21,376 bases of DNA from Betaproteobacteria bacterium (GCA_947448675.1 CANFOR010000018.1:1-21376), one strand, 5' to 3'. Shown: positions 1 through 7,180, numbered from the stretch's first letter. The notes: generated by a model not told the origin, from the letters alone. Translations and numbers: made by a program.

Positions 1-432
1 AAAAGAGCGTTGCGCATGCTTGGCGTTCAGCATGCTTTTGGCTACCTCGGCCGGGTGCGGTACGGCCATCAGCACCGCACGGCGCACCCGCTCGGGGTAG
101 GCGGCCAGCAGCGCGTAGCCAATGATGGCGCCCCAGTCTTGCCCTACCAAATGCACCGGCTGCCCGCCGCCCAGTGCGTCAATGAATGCCGCCATGTCGG
201 CGACCAAGGTGGCTTTGTCGTAATAACCTTGCTCAGGCACCTGGGTCGGCGCATAACCGCGCAAAAACGGCGCCACCACCCGGTAGCCTGCCGCTGCCAG
301 CGCAGGCATTTGGTGGCTCCAGGTGTGCGCCGAATCGGGGAAGCCGTGCATCAGCATCACCAGCGGGCCCGTGCCCTGCAAGTTGGCAGACAAGTAGGCG
401 AAATCAAGGCCGTTGGCGTGGACGGTGTGCAT
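1..432 (-). CDS. alpha/beta hydrolase, epoxide hydrolase/haloalkane dehalogenase-like (3' part cut by window edge)
   Basis: The reverse strand encodes 144 residues from an ATG at 432 down to base 1 without a stop, so this is the N-terminal half of a gene continuing outside the window. Residues 29-34 read HGFPDS, the oxyanion-hole HG motif of epoxide hydrolases and dehalogenases. Residues 97-101 read GQDWG, a nucleophile elbow with Asp99 in the place that Ser occupies in esterases. An Asp nucleophile is the mark of the epoxide hydrolase / haloalkane dehalogenase branch. The catalytic His and cap domain would lie in the missing part, so the substrate cannot be inferred. There is no signal peptide, so it is probably cytoplasmic. 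It is divergent from the creatininase-family gene, with 96 bp between the two starts. The family call is firm; the reaction is not. Confidence 0.85.
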   Translation of the reverse strand, partial: MHTVHANGLDFAYLSANLQGTGPLVMLMHGFPDSAHTWSHQMPALAAAGYRVVAPFLRGYAPTQVPEQGYYDKATLVADMAAFIDALGGGQPVHLVGQDWGAIIGYALLAAYPERVRRAVLMAVPHPAEVAKSMLNAKHAQRSF

Positions 433-528
433 GGTGTGGGTGGACTGAGGTGGTGCGTACAGTGTCGCATGCGCCTGGGTTTAACATGCAGCCATGCGCC
501 ACCCACCCCACCCGCAAGACTCCCGCTT

Positions 529-1356
529 ATGAAACTGCCTTCACGCTATTGGGCCGACCTCTCCACCCGCGACTTTGCCGCCCTGCAGCAGTCGCCTGGC
601 ATCGCCCGCGCCGTGGCGGTGCTGCCCGTGGCCGCTACCGAGCAGCACGGCCCGCACCTGCCGGTGTGCGTGGACACCGCCTTGGTCGACGGCGTGGTGG
701 CGGCTTGTTTGCCGCATCTGCCAGCTGGCTTGCCGGTGCTGTTTTTGCCTACGCAACAGGTAGGCAAAAGCAATGAGCACATTCGCTTCCCCGGCACGCT
801 GACCCTCAGCGCACCGACGCTTATGAATGTGTGGATGGAGCTGGGCGCGAGCGTGGCGCGCGCGGGCATTCGCAAGCTGCTGCTGTTTAACTCGCACGGC
901 GGTCAGGTCAGCGTGATGGACATTGTGGCGCGCGACCTGCGCAGCGCGCACGATCTCATTGCCTACCATAGCTGCTGGTACAACCTGCCGCTGGGCGACG
1001 CTGTGACGGGCCTGTTCCCGCCCGAGGAGCACCGCTTTGGCATCCATGGCGGCGACATGGAAACCTCGATGATGCTGGCCCTGCGGCCCGACTTGGTAGA
1101 CATGGCGCAGGCGCGCCAGTTTGCGTCGAGCTCGCAAACGCGCGCTGCAAAATACCCGATCTTGGGCAATGGCGTGAGCGCCAAACTGGGTTGGCAAATG
1201 CAAGACTACAACCCGCAAGGCGCTGCGGGCAATGCCGCTGCCGCCACTGCCGAAAAGGGCCATGCCTTGCTGAACGCAGCGGGTTTGCAACTGGCGCGTT
1301 TGCTACAAGAAATTTCAGAATTGCCACTTTCTACCCTGCTTGATAAGCCTGCTTAA
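529..1356 (+). CDS. creatininase family amidohydrolase
   Basis: 275 residues, close to the usual ~240-270 of the family. Signature positions are present: Glu38 and His40 in TEQHGPHLP, Asp49, N121-S-H-G-G125, and H173-GGDMETS-180. In studied creatininases these regions bind two metal ions and the substrate. Members hydrolyse cyclic or linear amides (creatinine, formamidopyrimidines, peptides of redox-cofactor precursors), so the substrate here is open. The reading frame is open much further upstream, but homology starts at residue 1 with the ATG at 529; upstream in-frame codons give Arg/His/Gly-rich nonsense. There is no clear Shine-Dalgarno before 529. A solute-binding protein gene begins 20 bp downstream, so the enzyme may act on an imported amide or pyrimidine-like compound, which is inference. 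Confidence 0.87.
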   Translation: MKLPSRYWADLSTRDFAALQQSPGIARAVAVLPVAATEQHGPHLPVCVDTALVDGVVAACLPHLPAGLPVLFLPTQQVGKSNEHIRFPGTLTLSAPTLMNVWMELGASVARAGIRKLLLFNSHGGQVSVMDIVARDLRSAHDLIAYHSCWYNLPLGDAVTGLFPPEEHRFGIHGGDMETSMMLALRPDLVDMAQARQFASSSQTRAAKYPILGNGVSAKLGWQMQDYNPQGAAGNAAAATAEKGHALLNAAGLQLARLLQEISELPLSTLLDKPA

Positions 1357-1369
1357 AGCGTGCTATAAA
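1340..1369 (+). promoter_or_regulatory. sigma70-type promoter for the binding-protein gene at 1377
   Basis: TTGATA at 1340-1345 and TATAAA at 1364-1369 are separated by 18 bp. Each matches five of six bases of the sigma70 consensus. The -10 ends only 7 nt before the ATG at 1377, so transcription would begin at or next to the start codon. The -35 lies inside the last codons of the creatininase gene. There is no Shine-Dalgarno in between, which fits a leaderless or near-leaderless message. Confidence 0.55.
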
Positions 1370-1376
1370 GCAGCGC

Positions 1377-2384
1377 ATGAATGTATCAAATACTATAAAA
1401 ATCATAGCTGCTTACGCACTGTTGGCGGGCGTTTCTGCTGTTTTTGCCGCTGAAAATGTAGTATTTGCTACTAATTGGAAAGCGCAAGCCGGGCATGGCG
1501 GTTTTTACCAAGCGCTGGCCGACGGCACCTACGCAAAATACGGCTTAAACGTGAAAATTGCACAAGGCGGGCCGCAGGTGAACAACCGCCCCATGCTGGT
1601 CAGCGGCGAGGTGGACTTTTTGATGGGCGGCAATTTGCTGCACAGTTTTGACAACATCAAAAACGGCATGCCCACCGTGGTGGTGGCCGCCATCTTTCAA
1701 AAAGACCCGCAAGCCCTGCTGGCCCATCCCGGCCAGGGCTATGACAGTTTTGCCGCCTTGGCCAAAGCCCCCGCCATGTTCATTGCCAAAGACGCACAAT
1801 TTAGTTTTTGGCCCTGGCTGCGTGCCACCCAAGGTTTTAAAGACGAGCAGCTGCGACCTTACTTGTTCACCCTGGGCCCGTTTTTGGCTGACAAAAAGTC
1901 GGTGCAGCAAGGCTATGTGACCGAAGAGCCCGCCACCGTGCGCGCGCAGGGCGGCTTTGACCCGGTGGTGTATTTGCTGGCCGATCACGGCTTTTCTACC
2001 TACAGCACCACCATCGAAACGCGCACCGAGCTGGTGGCCAAAAACCCCGAGCTGGTGCGCAAGTTCGTCGAGGCGTCCATCATTGGCTGGCGCAACTACC
2101 TCTATGGCGACAACAAAGCCGCCAATGCCTTGATCAAAAAAGACAACCCGGAGATGAACGACGCCATCTTAAAAAGCTCGGTGCAACTCATGTTGCACTT
2201 TGGCATTGTCGACAGCGGCGACGCCAAAACCTTGGGCATTGGCGCCATGCGCCAAGAACGCATTGCAGACTTCTACGCCAAGATGGTTCAAGCCGGCCTG
2301 TACCAAGCGGGCGATGTGGACTTGCGTAAAGTGGCCACGCTGCAATTCGTCAACAAAGGCCTTGGCCTGCCAGCCAAGCCCTAG
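1377..2384 (+). CDS. ABC transporter substrate-binding protein, NMT1/THI5-like
   Basis: 335 residues. An N-terminal signal peptide of about 24 residues with a hydrophobic core ends in VFA before AENVV. The mature start (VVFATNWKAQAGHGGFYQAL, then YGLNVKIAQGG and GEVDFLMGG) is the typical opening of the NMT1/THI5-like periplasmic binding fold, which serves transporters for thiamine pyrimidine precursors, nitrate, sulfonates and similar small compounds. No permease or ATPase gene is adjacent, so it is either an orphan or shares a transporter encoded elsewhere. It follows the creatininase-family gene after 20 bp but has its own promoter-like sequence. The h-region of the signal peptide is encoded by a copy of the palindromic repeat (1391-1438). 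The ligand is unknown. Confidence 0.8.
   Translation: MNVSNTIKIIAAYALLAGVSAVFAAENVVFATNWKAQAGHGGFYQALADGTYAKYGLNVKIAQGGPQVNNRPMLVSGEVDFLMGGNLLHSFDNIKNGMPTVVVAAIFQKDPQALLAHPGQGYDSFAALAKAPAMFIAKDAQFSFWPWLRATQGFKDEQLRPYLFTLGPFLADKKSVQQGYVTEEPATVRAQGGFDPVVYLLADHGFSTYSTTIETRTELVAKNPELVRKFVEASIIGWRNYLYGDNKAANALIKKDNPEMNDAILKSSVQLMLHFGIVDSGDAKTLGIGAMRQERIADFYAKMVQAGLYQAGDVDLRKVATLQFVNKGLGLPAKP
1391..1438 (+). repeat. palindromic repeat element, copy A (in coding sequence)
   Basis: This stretch aligns without gaps to 16056-16103 with 38 of 48 bases identical, although the two host genes are unrelated. The core is CTATAAAAATCATAGCTGC, a weak palindrome, followed by a shared ACGCA and GGCGGGCGTT tail. 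It encodes residues 6-21 of the binding protein, that is, most of the signal peptide core. Confidence 0.65.
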
Positions 2385-2418
2385 GCGCATGGCGCTGAGG
2401 GCTGGGCGCGTACCCGCG

Positions 2419-2424
2419 TACAAT
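2419..2424 (+). promoter_or_regulatory. -10-like hexamer just before infA
   Basis: TACAAT matches five of six bases of the -10 consensus and ends 8 nt before the infA ATG. A recognisable -35 is not obvious 17 bp upstream. With no Shine-Dalgarno in the gap, infA may be transcribed from close to its start codon. Confidence 0.4.
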
Positions 2425-2432
2425 CGGGGCCT

Positions 2433-2693
2433 ATGGCTAAAGAAGAACTGATTGAAATGCGTGGCTTGGTCAACGAGGTGTTGCCCGACTCGCGCTTTCG
2501 CGTCACCCTGGAAAATGGTCACCAATTGGTGGCCTACACCGGCGGCAAGATGCGCAAAAACCATATCCGCATTTTGGCGGGCGACCAAGTCTCGCTGGAA
2601 CTGTCTCCGTACGACCTGACCAAAGGCCGTATCACCTTCCGCCACATTGCGGGCCGTGCCCCCGGGCCTGCACCGCGCAGCCCACGCGGTTAA
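2433..2693 (+). CDS. infA: translation initiation factor IF-1
   Basis: 86 residues with the IF-1 OB-fold signature: MAKEELIEMRGLVNEVLP, then RFRVTLENGH, GGKMRKNHIRILAGDQVSLELSPYDLTKGRITFRH. IF-1 binds the ribosomal A site with IF-2 and IF-3 during initiation. The usual length is 72; here about 14 extra residues rich in Pro, Arg and Gly extend the C-terminus. It stands alone and is not in the spc ribosomal-protein operon, as seen for the additional infA copies of many Burkholderiales. It ends 6 bp from the convergent phosphatase gene, leaving no room for a terminator between them. Confidence 0.95.
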   Translation: MAKEELIEMRGLVNEVLPDSRFRVTLENGHQLVAYTGGKMRKNHIRILAGDQVSLELSPYDLTKGRITFRHIAGRAPGPAPRSPRG

Positions 2694-2699
2694 CGCAGC

Positions 2700-3365
2700 T
2701 CAGGCGTACGTCACCCAATCTGCATACGCCTTGCCGTCCAAGTGCGGCAGGGTGTTGTAGGTCACCAGCATGTGACGTTTGGGCGTGAAGGCAAACTCGG
2801 TGACGCTGCTGTTGCGGATGCGCAGGTTGAGTTCAATGGTGGTCTCGGGCGTGGTACCCAGTACATGGCCTACGGCAGTGGATATAGGGCCGCCGCTGCT
2901 CACCAAGAGAACATTGCCGCTGTGGCTGCGCACATGGTCGAGCGCGCTGACGATGGCCGCTTGCCACTGCGCGTAAGGCGGCATACCGCGCGGCGTGGCC
3001 ACGCCGTTCATCCACTGCGTGAGCCCGTCTTTGAGCAAACGAAAATGCGCGCGGTAGGCTTCAGGCGACTGCGGTTTGCCCAGCGGCTGCGGGTGCACCG
3101 CGGCAATCACGGCCTCGCTGTCGTATTCGTTCAGTCCCGGCAGTTCGAGCGCCTCGGGGCTGCTGCCCAAGCCTTGGCAAATGCCCGCATAGGTTTGCCT
3201 TTGGCGCTGCAGCGTGCCGGTGATGGCGGCGCTGAACACCAAGTCTTGGGCGGCAAAATATTCACCCAAGCGCAGGCTTTGGCGGTGGCCCAATTCGCTG
3301 AGCTGGTCGTAATTGGCAGCACCAAACGAGGCCTGGCCGTGGCGCACAAGATAAAGGGTTCCCAT
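2700..3365 (-). CDS. histidine phosphatase (phosphoglycerate mutase-like) family protein
   Basis: 221 residues. LVRHGQAS at residues 6-13 is the RHG motif with the phospho-accepting His9; LQRQRQT (50s) and LNEYD around Glu80 fit the family. The second catalytic His, normally in an (A/S)HG motif, is replaced: the sequence reads VSSGGPI with Ser157 at that place. A Ser-containing subgroup exists in proteobacteria as far as I recall, but without the His the protein may be a weak or non-classical phosphatase. The substrate is unknown. It begins at an ATG at 3365 with AAGG close upstream and a CACAAT -10-like sequence 7 nt away. It is downstream of the PhzF gene on the same strand, but a weak terminator lies in between. 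Confidence 0.82.
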   Translation of the reverse strand: MGTLYLVRHGQASFGAANYDQLSELGHRQSLRLGEYFAAQDLVFSAAITGTLQRQRQTYAGICQGLGSSPEALELPGLNEYDSEAVIAAVHPQPLGKPQSPEAYRAHFRLLKDGLTQWMNGVATPRGMPPYAQWQAAIVSALDHVRSHSGNVLLVSSGGPISTAVGHVLGTTPETTIELNLRIRNSSVTEFAFTPKRHMLVTYNTLPHLDGKAYADWVTYA

Positions 3366-3380
3366 AGCCTTGATTGTGGC

Positions 3381-3398
3381 AAAAAAGGCCTGTAAGGC
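3381..3398 (-). terminator. possible weak terminator after the phzF-like gene
   Basis: Read on the minus strand, GCCT-TAC-AGGC is followed by CTTTTTT. The stem is only 4 bp, so this is a weak candidate. A second 5-bp hairpin (GCACG/CGTGC, 3397-3411) lies directly upstream in the transcript. Confidence 0.3.
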
Positions 3399-3407
3399 AC
3401 GTCACTC

Positions 3408-3435
3408 GTGCGACTGCAGCTACTTTTTTTGTAGC
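3408..3435 (-). repeat. palindromic repeat element, copy D (intergenic)
   Basis: On the minus strand GCTACAAAAAAAGTAGCTGC is followed by AGTCGCAC; GCTAC and GTAGC form a perfect 5-bp stem around seven A. It matches copy A at about 20 of 28 core positions. It lies between the phzF-like gene stop and the phosphatase start, where it might also act in mRNA 3' end structure. Confidence 0.55.
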
Positions 3436-3443
3436 AAATGGGT

Positions 3444-4334
3444 TTATAAATTCAGCATGCCGCTCACGCACGTAACCGACGCGCCGCCCACCCACACTTG
3501 CCCGCTGGCGTCACGCTCTACGTAGACGCGGCCTGCGCGGCCCAGGCATTCGCCTTGCGCGGCCACGTAGCGCTCGGGCGCTAGGCCTTCGGCGATCAGC
3601 CACTGGGCCAGGCTGGCGTTTACGCTGCCAGTGACGGGGTCTTCGTTCACGCCGATGGGGGCGGCAAAAGCACGTACGGTCAAGGCGGGTTCAGCATCGA
3701 CGTCAGCTATTAAATTGGTAGCTTCCGACGCAATGCTGGTGCTGCATACGCCTACTTTCACCCCTAAATTTTGGAGCCGCGCATGGTCGGGTGTCAGTGC
3801 TAAAACGGTTTGTGCGCTATCGAGTAACAAGCCCAACCAAACCGGCCCGTTGTCGAGCAATTGGGCGGCGCGAATCTGCGTGCTGTGCAAACCCAGGGCG
3901 GCAGCAATATGCGCCAGCAAGGCTGGTGCCGGCTCGCTGCGTTGGCAGGGTGGTGCGGCAAAGGCCAGGCGCTGCAAACCGGCTTCTTGGGTGCGCGCGA
4001 CCTGCACCAAACCCACGCCGCACTCTTGCACGATGCGGCTTTGCTGGCTGCCGGTGTGGGCCAGCCATGCATGGCAACTGCCCAGTGTGGGGTGGCCTGC
4101 AAAAGGCAGCTCCATGCCGGGTGTGAAGATGCGCAGGCGGTAGTCGGCACCCGCGGCGCGGCCCGCGTCGGTGGGCGGCAGCACAAAGGTGGTCTCGCTC
4201 AAGTTGGTCCAGCGCGCCAAGCCGGCCATGGCTGCGTCGCTGATGCCGCTGCCGTCCAAGACCACGGCAACCGGGTTGCCCAGGTAGGGCGTGGTGGTGA
4301 AGACATCGACTTGTTGGAAGGGGCGGTTTTGCAT
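3444..4334 (-). CDS. PhzF family isomerase-like protein
   Basis: 296 residues. The start MQNRPFQQVDVFTTTPYLGN (first 20) followed by PVAVV is typical of PhzF/diaminopimelate-epimerase-fold proteins. Glu47 in NLSETTFV matches the catalytic acid of PhzF, and RIFTPGMELPFAGHPTLG and GVNEDPVTGS are the two other family signatures. PhzF itself isomerises a dihydroanthranilate intermediate in phenazine synthesis; most members have unknown substrates. The ATG at 4334 has GGAG 9 nt upstream; the frame stays open further upstream but only over the aminotransferase gene. It is the last gene of a four-gene minus-strand operon, 19 bp after the aminotransferase. No phenazine genes are present, so a role on an amino-acid-derived compound is more likely. 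A repeat copy lies in the middle of the gene in the opposite orientation. Confidence 0.88.
   Translation of the reverse strand: MQNRPFQQVDVFTTTPYLGNPVAVVLDGSGISDAAMAGLARWTNLSETTFVLPPTDAGRAAGADYRLRIFTPGMELPFAGHPTLGSCHAWLAHTGSQQSRIVQECGVGLVQVARTQEAGLQRLAFAAPPCQRSEPAPALLAHIAAALGLHSTQIRAAQLLDNGPVWLGLLLDSAQTVLALTPDHARLQNLGVKVGVCSTSIASEATNLIADVDAEPALTVRAFAAPIGVNEDPVTGSVNASLAQWLIAEGLAPERYVAAQGECLGRAGRVYVERDASGQVWVGGASVTCVSGMLNL
3705..3732 (+). repeat. palindromic repeat element, copy C (antisense within the phzF-like gene)
   Basis: AGCTATTAAATTGGTAGCTT followed by CCGACGCA resembles the repeat core GCTAT-A-rich-GTAGCT-(N)-ACGCA. It runs opposite to the gene and encodes about residues 200-210 (SIASEATNLIAD), between GV and VRAF of the family consensus, a place where length varies. 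Confidence 0.4.
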
Positions 4335-4353
4335 GGTGTTACTCCGTATGGGT

Positions 4354-5544
4354 TTACATCGACTCGCCAATCGCCGCAGCCAGCGCCGCGATGCCGGTGT
4401 CGATTTGCTCGACGCTAGCGGTGACGAAGGACAGGCGCAGCGTGCGCGGGTCGGCGTTGTCGGCATAGAAGGCCGCGCCGGGCACGTAGGCCACGTTTTT
4501 TGCTACGGCTTTGGGTAGCAGCGCTACCGCGTCTAGGCCCGCGGGCAAACGCGCCCACAGAAACATGCCGCCTGCGGGTTTATTCCATTCGAGCAAGCCC
4601 TTGCATTCGCGCTCCAGCGCGGCCAGCATCGCGTCGCGCTGGGCTTTGTAGAGCGCGCGAATGGTGGGCACATGGCGCTCGATAAAGCTGTCTTTCAGCA
4701 CCTCGGCGACCACGCGTTGGTTAAAGCTGGGGCTGTGCAAATCGGCCGCTTGTTTGGCTTGCAAAAGCTTGCTGCACAAATGTTGTGGCGCAATGCAATA
4801 GCCCAGGCGCAAACCTGGTGCCAGAATTTTCGAAAACGAGCCCAAGTAGATGCAGCCCTCGGGGTTGCGCGCGGCGAGCGGCTGCGGCGGGGCTTGGTCG
4901 AACCACAGGTCGCCATAGGGATTGTCTTCGAGCAGGGGCAGGCCCAGGCGGGCGGCTTCGCTGCACAGCAGGGCGCGCCGCGCCTCGCTCATGCTGCGGC
5001 CCGTGGGGTTTTGGAAGTTGGGCAACACGTACATGAAGCGTGGTGCGCTGCCCGCTGCCACGGCTTGGCGCAGCGCGTCGATCTGCACGCCTTCTGCGTC
5101 GCAAGCAACCGCCACAATCTCGGGCTCCATCGGCGCAAAAGCCTGCAGCGCGCCGAGGTAGGTGGGCGTTTCCACCAGCACGCGGCTGCCTTGGTCGATC
5201 AGCACCTTGGCGACCAAGTCGAGCCCCTGCTGCGAGCCGGTGGTGATCAGCACCTGGCTGGCGCTGACCTGCATGCCCTGCTTGGACATCTCGGCGACCA
5301 CCCATTCGGTGAGCGGGCCGTAGCCCTCGCTGGCCGAGTACTGCAGCGCGGCGCGGCCGTCATCGCGCAGCACCTTGGCGCAGGCCGCGGCCATGGCTTC
5401 CACCGGAAAGGTTTTGGCCGAAGGCAGACCGCCGCCAAAGCTGATGATGCCGGGCCGCTCGGTGACCTTCAAAATCTCGCGGATCACCGACGGGTTCATC
5501 TTGGCGGCGCGGGTGGCCAGGGTCCATTGCATGGCAGTGCTCAT
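4354..5544 (-). CDS. PLP-dependent aminotransferase, class I/II (2-aminoadipate/LysN-like)
   Basis: 396 residues, a full-length fold-type I aminotransferase. Key positions: GGGLPS at 37-42, N179-P-T-G for the cofactor/substrate site, EDNPYGDL with Asp207, SFSKILAPGLRLG with the PLP Lys239, and Arg at 246. The whole pattern (NPSVIREILK, ISFGGGLPS, YSASEGYGPLTEW) is that of the subgroup holding 2-aminoadipate, kynurenine and multi-substrate aminotransferases related to the MocR effector domain. It transfers an amino group between an amino acid and a 2-oxo acid in the cytoplasm; the exact substrate is not readable. Its ATG overlaps the stop of the EamA gene by 4 bp (ATGA), indicating translational coupling. 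Confidence 0.9.
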   Translation of the reverse strand: MSTAMQWTLATRAAKMNPSVIREILKVTERPGIISFGGGLPSAKTFPVEAMAAACAKVLRDDGRAALQYSASEGYGPLTEWVVAEMSKQGMQVSASQVLITTGSQQGLDLVAKVLIDQGSRVLVETPTYLGALQAFAPMEPEIVAVACDAEGVQIDALRQAVAAGSAPRFMYVLPNFQNPTGRSMSEARRALLCSEAARLGLPLLEDNPYGDLWFDQAPPQPLAARNPEGCIYLGSFSKILAPGLRLGYCIAPQHLCSKLLQAKQAADLHSPSFNQRVVAEVLKDSFIERHVPTIRALYKAQRDAMLAALERECKGLLEWNKPAGGMFLWARLPAGLDAVALLPKAVAKNVAYVPGAAFYADNADPRTLRLSFVTASVEQIDTGIAALAAAIGESM

Positions 5545-6464
5545 TGCTTTGCTCCTTTAGAAGGCGTTCCAGTCGACATTTTTTTTCCTACAAATACGGT
5601 GGCGATGACGGCCAACGCAAAACCAATGGTCACGGCGTCCAGCGCTTCACCCAGCAGCGGAATGGCCATCAAGATGCTCACAAACGGTTGGATCAATTGC
5701 ACCTGACTCACGCGCACGGCGCCGCCCAGCGCCAGCCCTCGGTACCAGGCGAAGAAGCCGATCCACATCGAGAACAGGGCCACATAGGCAAAGGCCAGCC
5801 AAGCGCTACAGGGCACAGCTTGCTGGGGCGCGTTGAACAGGGCCAGGGGAAGGGTGAAGGGCAGCGAGATCACCAGTACCCAGCAGATCACGCGTTCGGC
5901 GCCCAAGGCAGGTGTGAGGGCCGCGCCGCCCACATAGCCGACCGCGCCAATCAGCATGGCGGCGATTAAAAACAGGTCGGCCTGGTGCAGCTCGAAACTG
6001 CCTGCGCGTACCACCATGTAGGCCAGCACCAAGGCGCTGCCGAGCACGGCGCACAGCCAAAACCCAGTGCTGGGTTTTTGGCGAAACCACAGTGCGCCCA
6101 ACACCGCAGTGGCCAAGGGTAGCAGGCCGGTGACGACCGCTCCGTGGGTGCTGGGCACTTGGCGCAATGCCAGCGCCAAAAACAAAGGGAAGCCCAGCAC
6201 CACGCCACTGGCGGTGATGACCAGCATGGCCCATTGTTTGCCGCGCGGGTAATTGGCTTGTGCTGCGCCCGCTTTGTGCTGCATAAATGCGAGGTAAAAC
6301 AACGATAGCACACCAGCTACGGCAGCGCGGCCAAAGCTGACAAAAGCGGCGCTCAACTGCGGCGCGCTGGCGCTGCCCACGGCCAGCTTGGTCATGGGCA
6401 GGGTGGCGGCAAAAATCAGCACACCGAGCAGGCCCAGCCACAGGCCTTTTTGAGGGTTGTTCAT
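5541..6464 (-). CDS. EamA/DMT family transporter
   Basis: 307 residues, about ten hydrophobic helices in two EamA halves. The first half starts GLWLGLLGVLIFAATLPMTKLAV; the second starts LFLIAAMLIGAVGYVGGAAL and ends VSQVQLIQPFVSILMAIPLL then GEALDAVTIGFALAVIATVFVG, the classic end of the drug/metabolite transporter family. Members usually export amino acids or metabolites across the inner membrane. It overlaps the preceding LysE gene by 4 bp and the following aminotransferase gene by 4 bp, so all three are co-translated. Having two different exporter families in one operon suggests a toxic or surplus amino-acid-like substrate, which is inference. Confidence 0.9.
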   Translation of the reverse strand: MNNPQKGLWLGLLGVLIFAATLPMTKLAVGSASAPQLSAAFVSFGRAAVAGVLSLFYLAFMQHKAGAAQANYPRGKQWAMLVITASGVVLGFPLFLALALRQVPSTHGAVVTGLLPLATAVLGALWFRQKPSTGFWLCAVLGSALVLAYMVVRAGSFELHQADLFLIAAMLIGAVGYVGGAALTPALGAERVICWVLVISLPFTLPLALFNAPQQAVPCSAWLAFAYVALFSMWIGFFAWYRGLALGGAVRVSQVQLIQPFVSILMAIPLLGEALDAVTIGFALAVIATVFVGKKMSTGTPSKGAKQ

Positions 6465-7072
6465 TGTTTAAGCATCCATAGTGCCGTTGCCAAAAGTACA
6501 CTGGCCATAGCGCGGTTAAACCACAGTAGACGCATGCCATGCGCCAACCATTGGCGCAGTAGCGCCCCGAGCAGTGCGTAGCTCAGGTTGCTGGTGAAGG
6601 CAAAGCTCATCATCGTCAGGCCAACGATGAACAGGCGTGCAGCACGGTTGGGGCCTGTGGCGACCCAGCCCGCCACCAGCGTTAGCGCCAGCATCCAGGC
6701 TTTGATGTTGACCAGCTGCAGCGCCACGCCCTGTACAAAATGTACTTTCACCACTTGTGCGTCTAGCTTGTACGAGGCGGTGCGTTGTCCAAGCAGTCCC
6801 GTCAGTTTAAGGGCCAGCCACAGCATATAGGCGATGCCCGTGGCTTTGACGGCCCAGCGTAGTGCCGGAGCTTGCTGGATGATTGCACCCAAGCCCAGAC
6901 TGCAGACGAGCATGAGCAGAGCCCAGCCCACTGGCACCGCCAGACAAAAGGGCAGGGTGCTGCGCAGGCCGTGGTTGGCAGCCATTGCAGTAGACAGCGT
7001 GGTGTTAGGCCCCGGCGAAAAACTCATTGCGGTGCAAAATAAAAATAAAGTGCTGAATTCTTGCCAGTGCAT
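6461..7072 (-). CDS. LysE/RhtB family amino acid exporter
   Basis: 203 residues from the ATG at 7072; a TTG at 7081 would add three residues. SFSPGPNTTLSTAMAANHG at residues 17-35 is the LysE-family signature (SPGPN), followed by five to six hydrophobic segments ending WFNRAMASVLLATALWMLKQ. LysE/RhtB proteins export lysine, homoserine, threonine, cysteine or related amino acids by proton antiport. It is the first gene of the minus-strand operon, divergent from the MocR-type regulator with ~108 bp between starts, and its promoter must lie in that region. The specific amino acid is not known. Confidence 0.9.
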   Translation of the reverse strand: MHWQEFSTLFLFCTAMSFSPGPNTTLSTAMAANHGLRSTLPFCLAVPVGWALLMLVCSLGLGAIIQQAPALRWAVKATGIAYMLWLALKLTGLLGQRTASYKLDAQVVKVHFVQGVALQLVNIKAWMLALTLVAGWVATGPNRAARLFIVGLTMMSFAFTSNLSYALLGALLRQWLAHGMRLLWFNRAMASVLLATALWMLKQ

Positions 7073-7093
7073 GGTTTCCAATGTAATCTTCTT

Positions 7094-7145
7094 GGCAATA
7101 CATTAACCATACAGTGCAGCAGTCCAGATCATGTTCTGTATTGCC
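7094..7145. promoter_or_regulatory. candidate operator: 9-bp inverted repeat between lysE-like and mocR-like genes
   Basis: GGCAATACA at 7094-7102 and TGTATTGCC at 7137-7145 are perfect inverted repeats separated by 34 bp. ATACA recurs at 7109-7113, 11 bp after its first occurrence, so there is also a direct repeat one helical turn apart. MocR-family regulators are known to bind pairs of short repeats with direct or inverted arrangement in the divergent promoter they control. The symmetry and place fit an operator; binding itself is inference. Confidence 0.5.
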
Positions 7146-7180
7146 CTATGAAGCCACACAGCTGCACCATATCTGGAGCC

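Noticed and set aside
10..528. Extension of the creatininase-family frame upstream to base 10
   Set aside because: This stretch is antisense to the alpha/beta hydrolase, which shows HGFPDS and GQDWG; family homology starts at 529.
541..1290. Minus-strand reading frame of 249 codons opposite the creatininase-family gene
   Set aside because: Shadow of the real gene; no family signature and Arg/Gln/His-rich composition.
4498..4530. GCTAC...GTAGC sequence in the aminotransferase gene as another repeat copy
   Set aside because: The loop is not A-rich, the tail does not match, and the encoded AVAKNVAYVPGAAFY is normal for the enzyme family.
5571..5597. T-run with CCTAC at the end of the EamA gene as a terminator or repeat
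   Set aside because: No stem is formed, and it lies inside the coding sequence directly before a translationally coupled gene.
4672..5706. Plus-strand reading frame of 344 codons opposite the aminotransferase
   Set aside because: The minus frame is a full aminotransferase; the antisense frame is His/Gly/Gln-rich noise from GC-biased codons.
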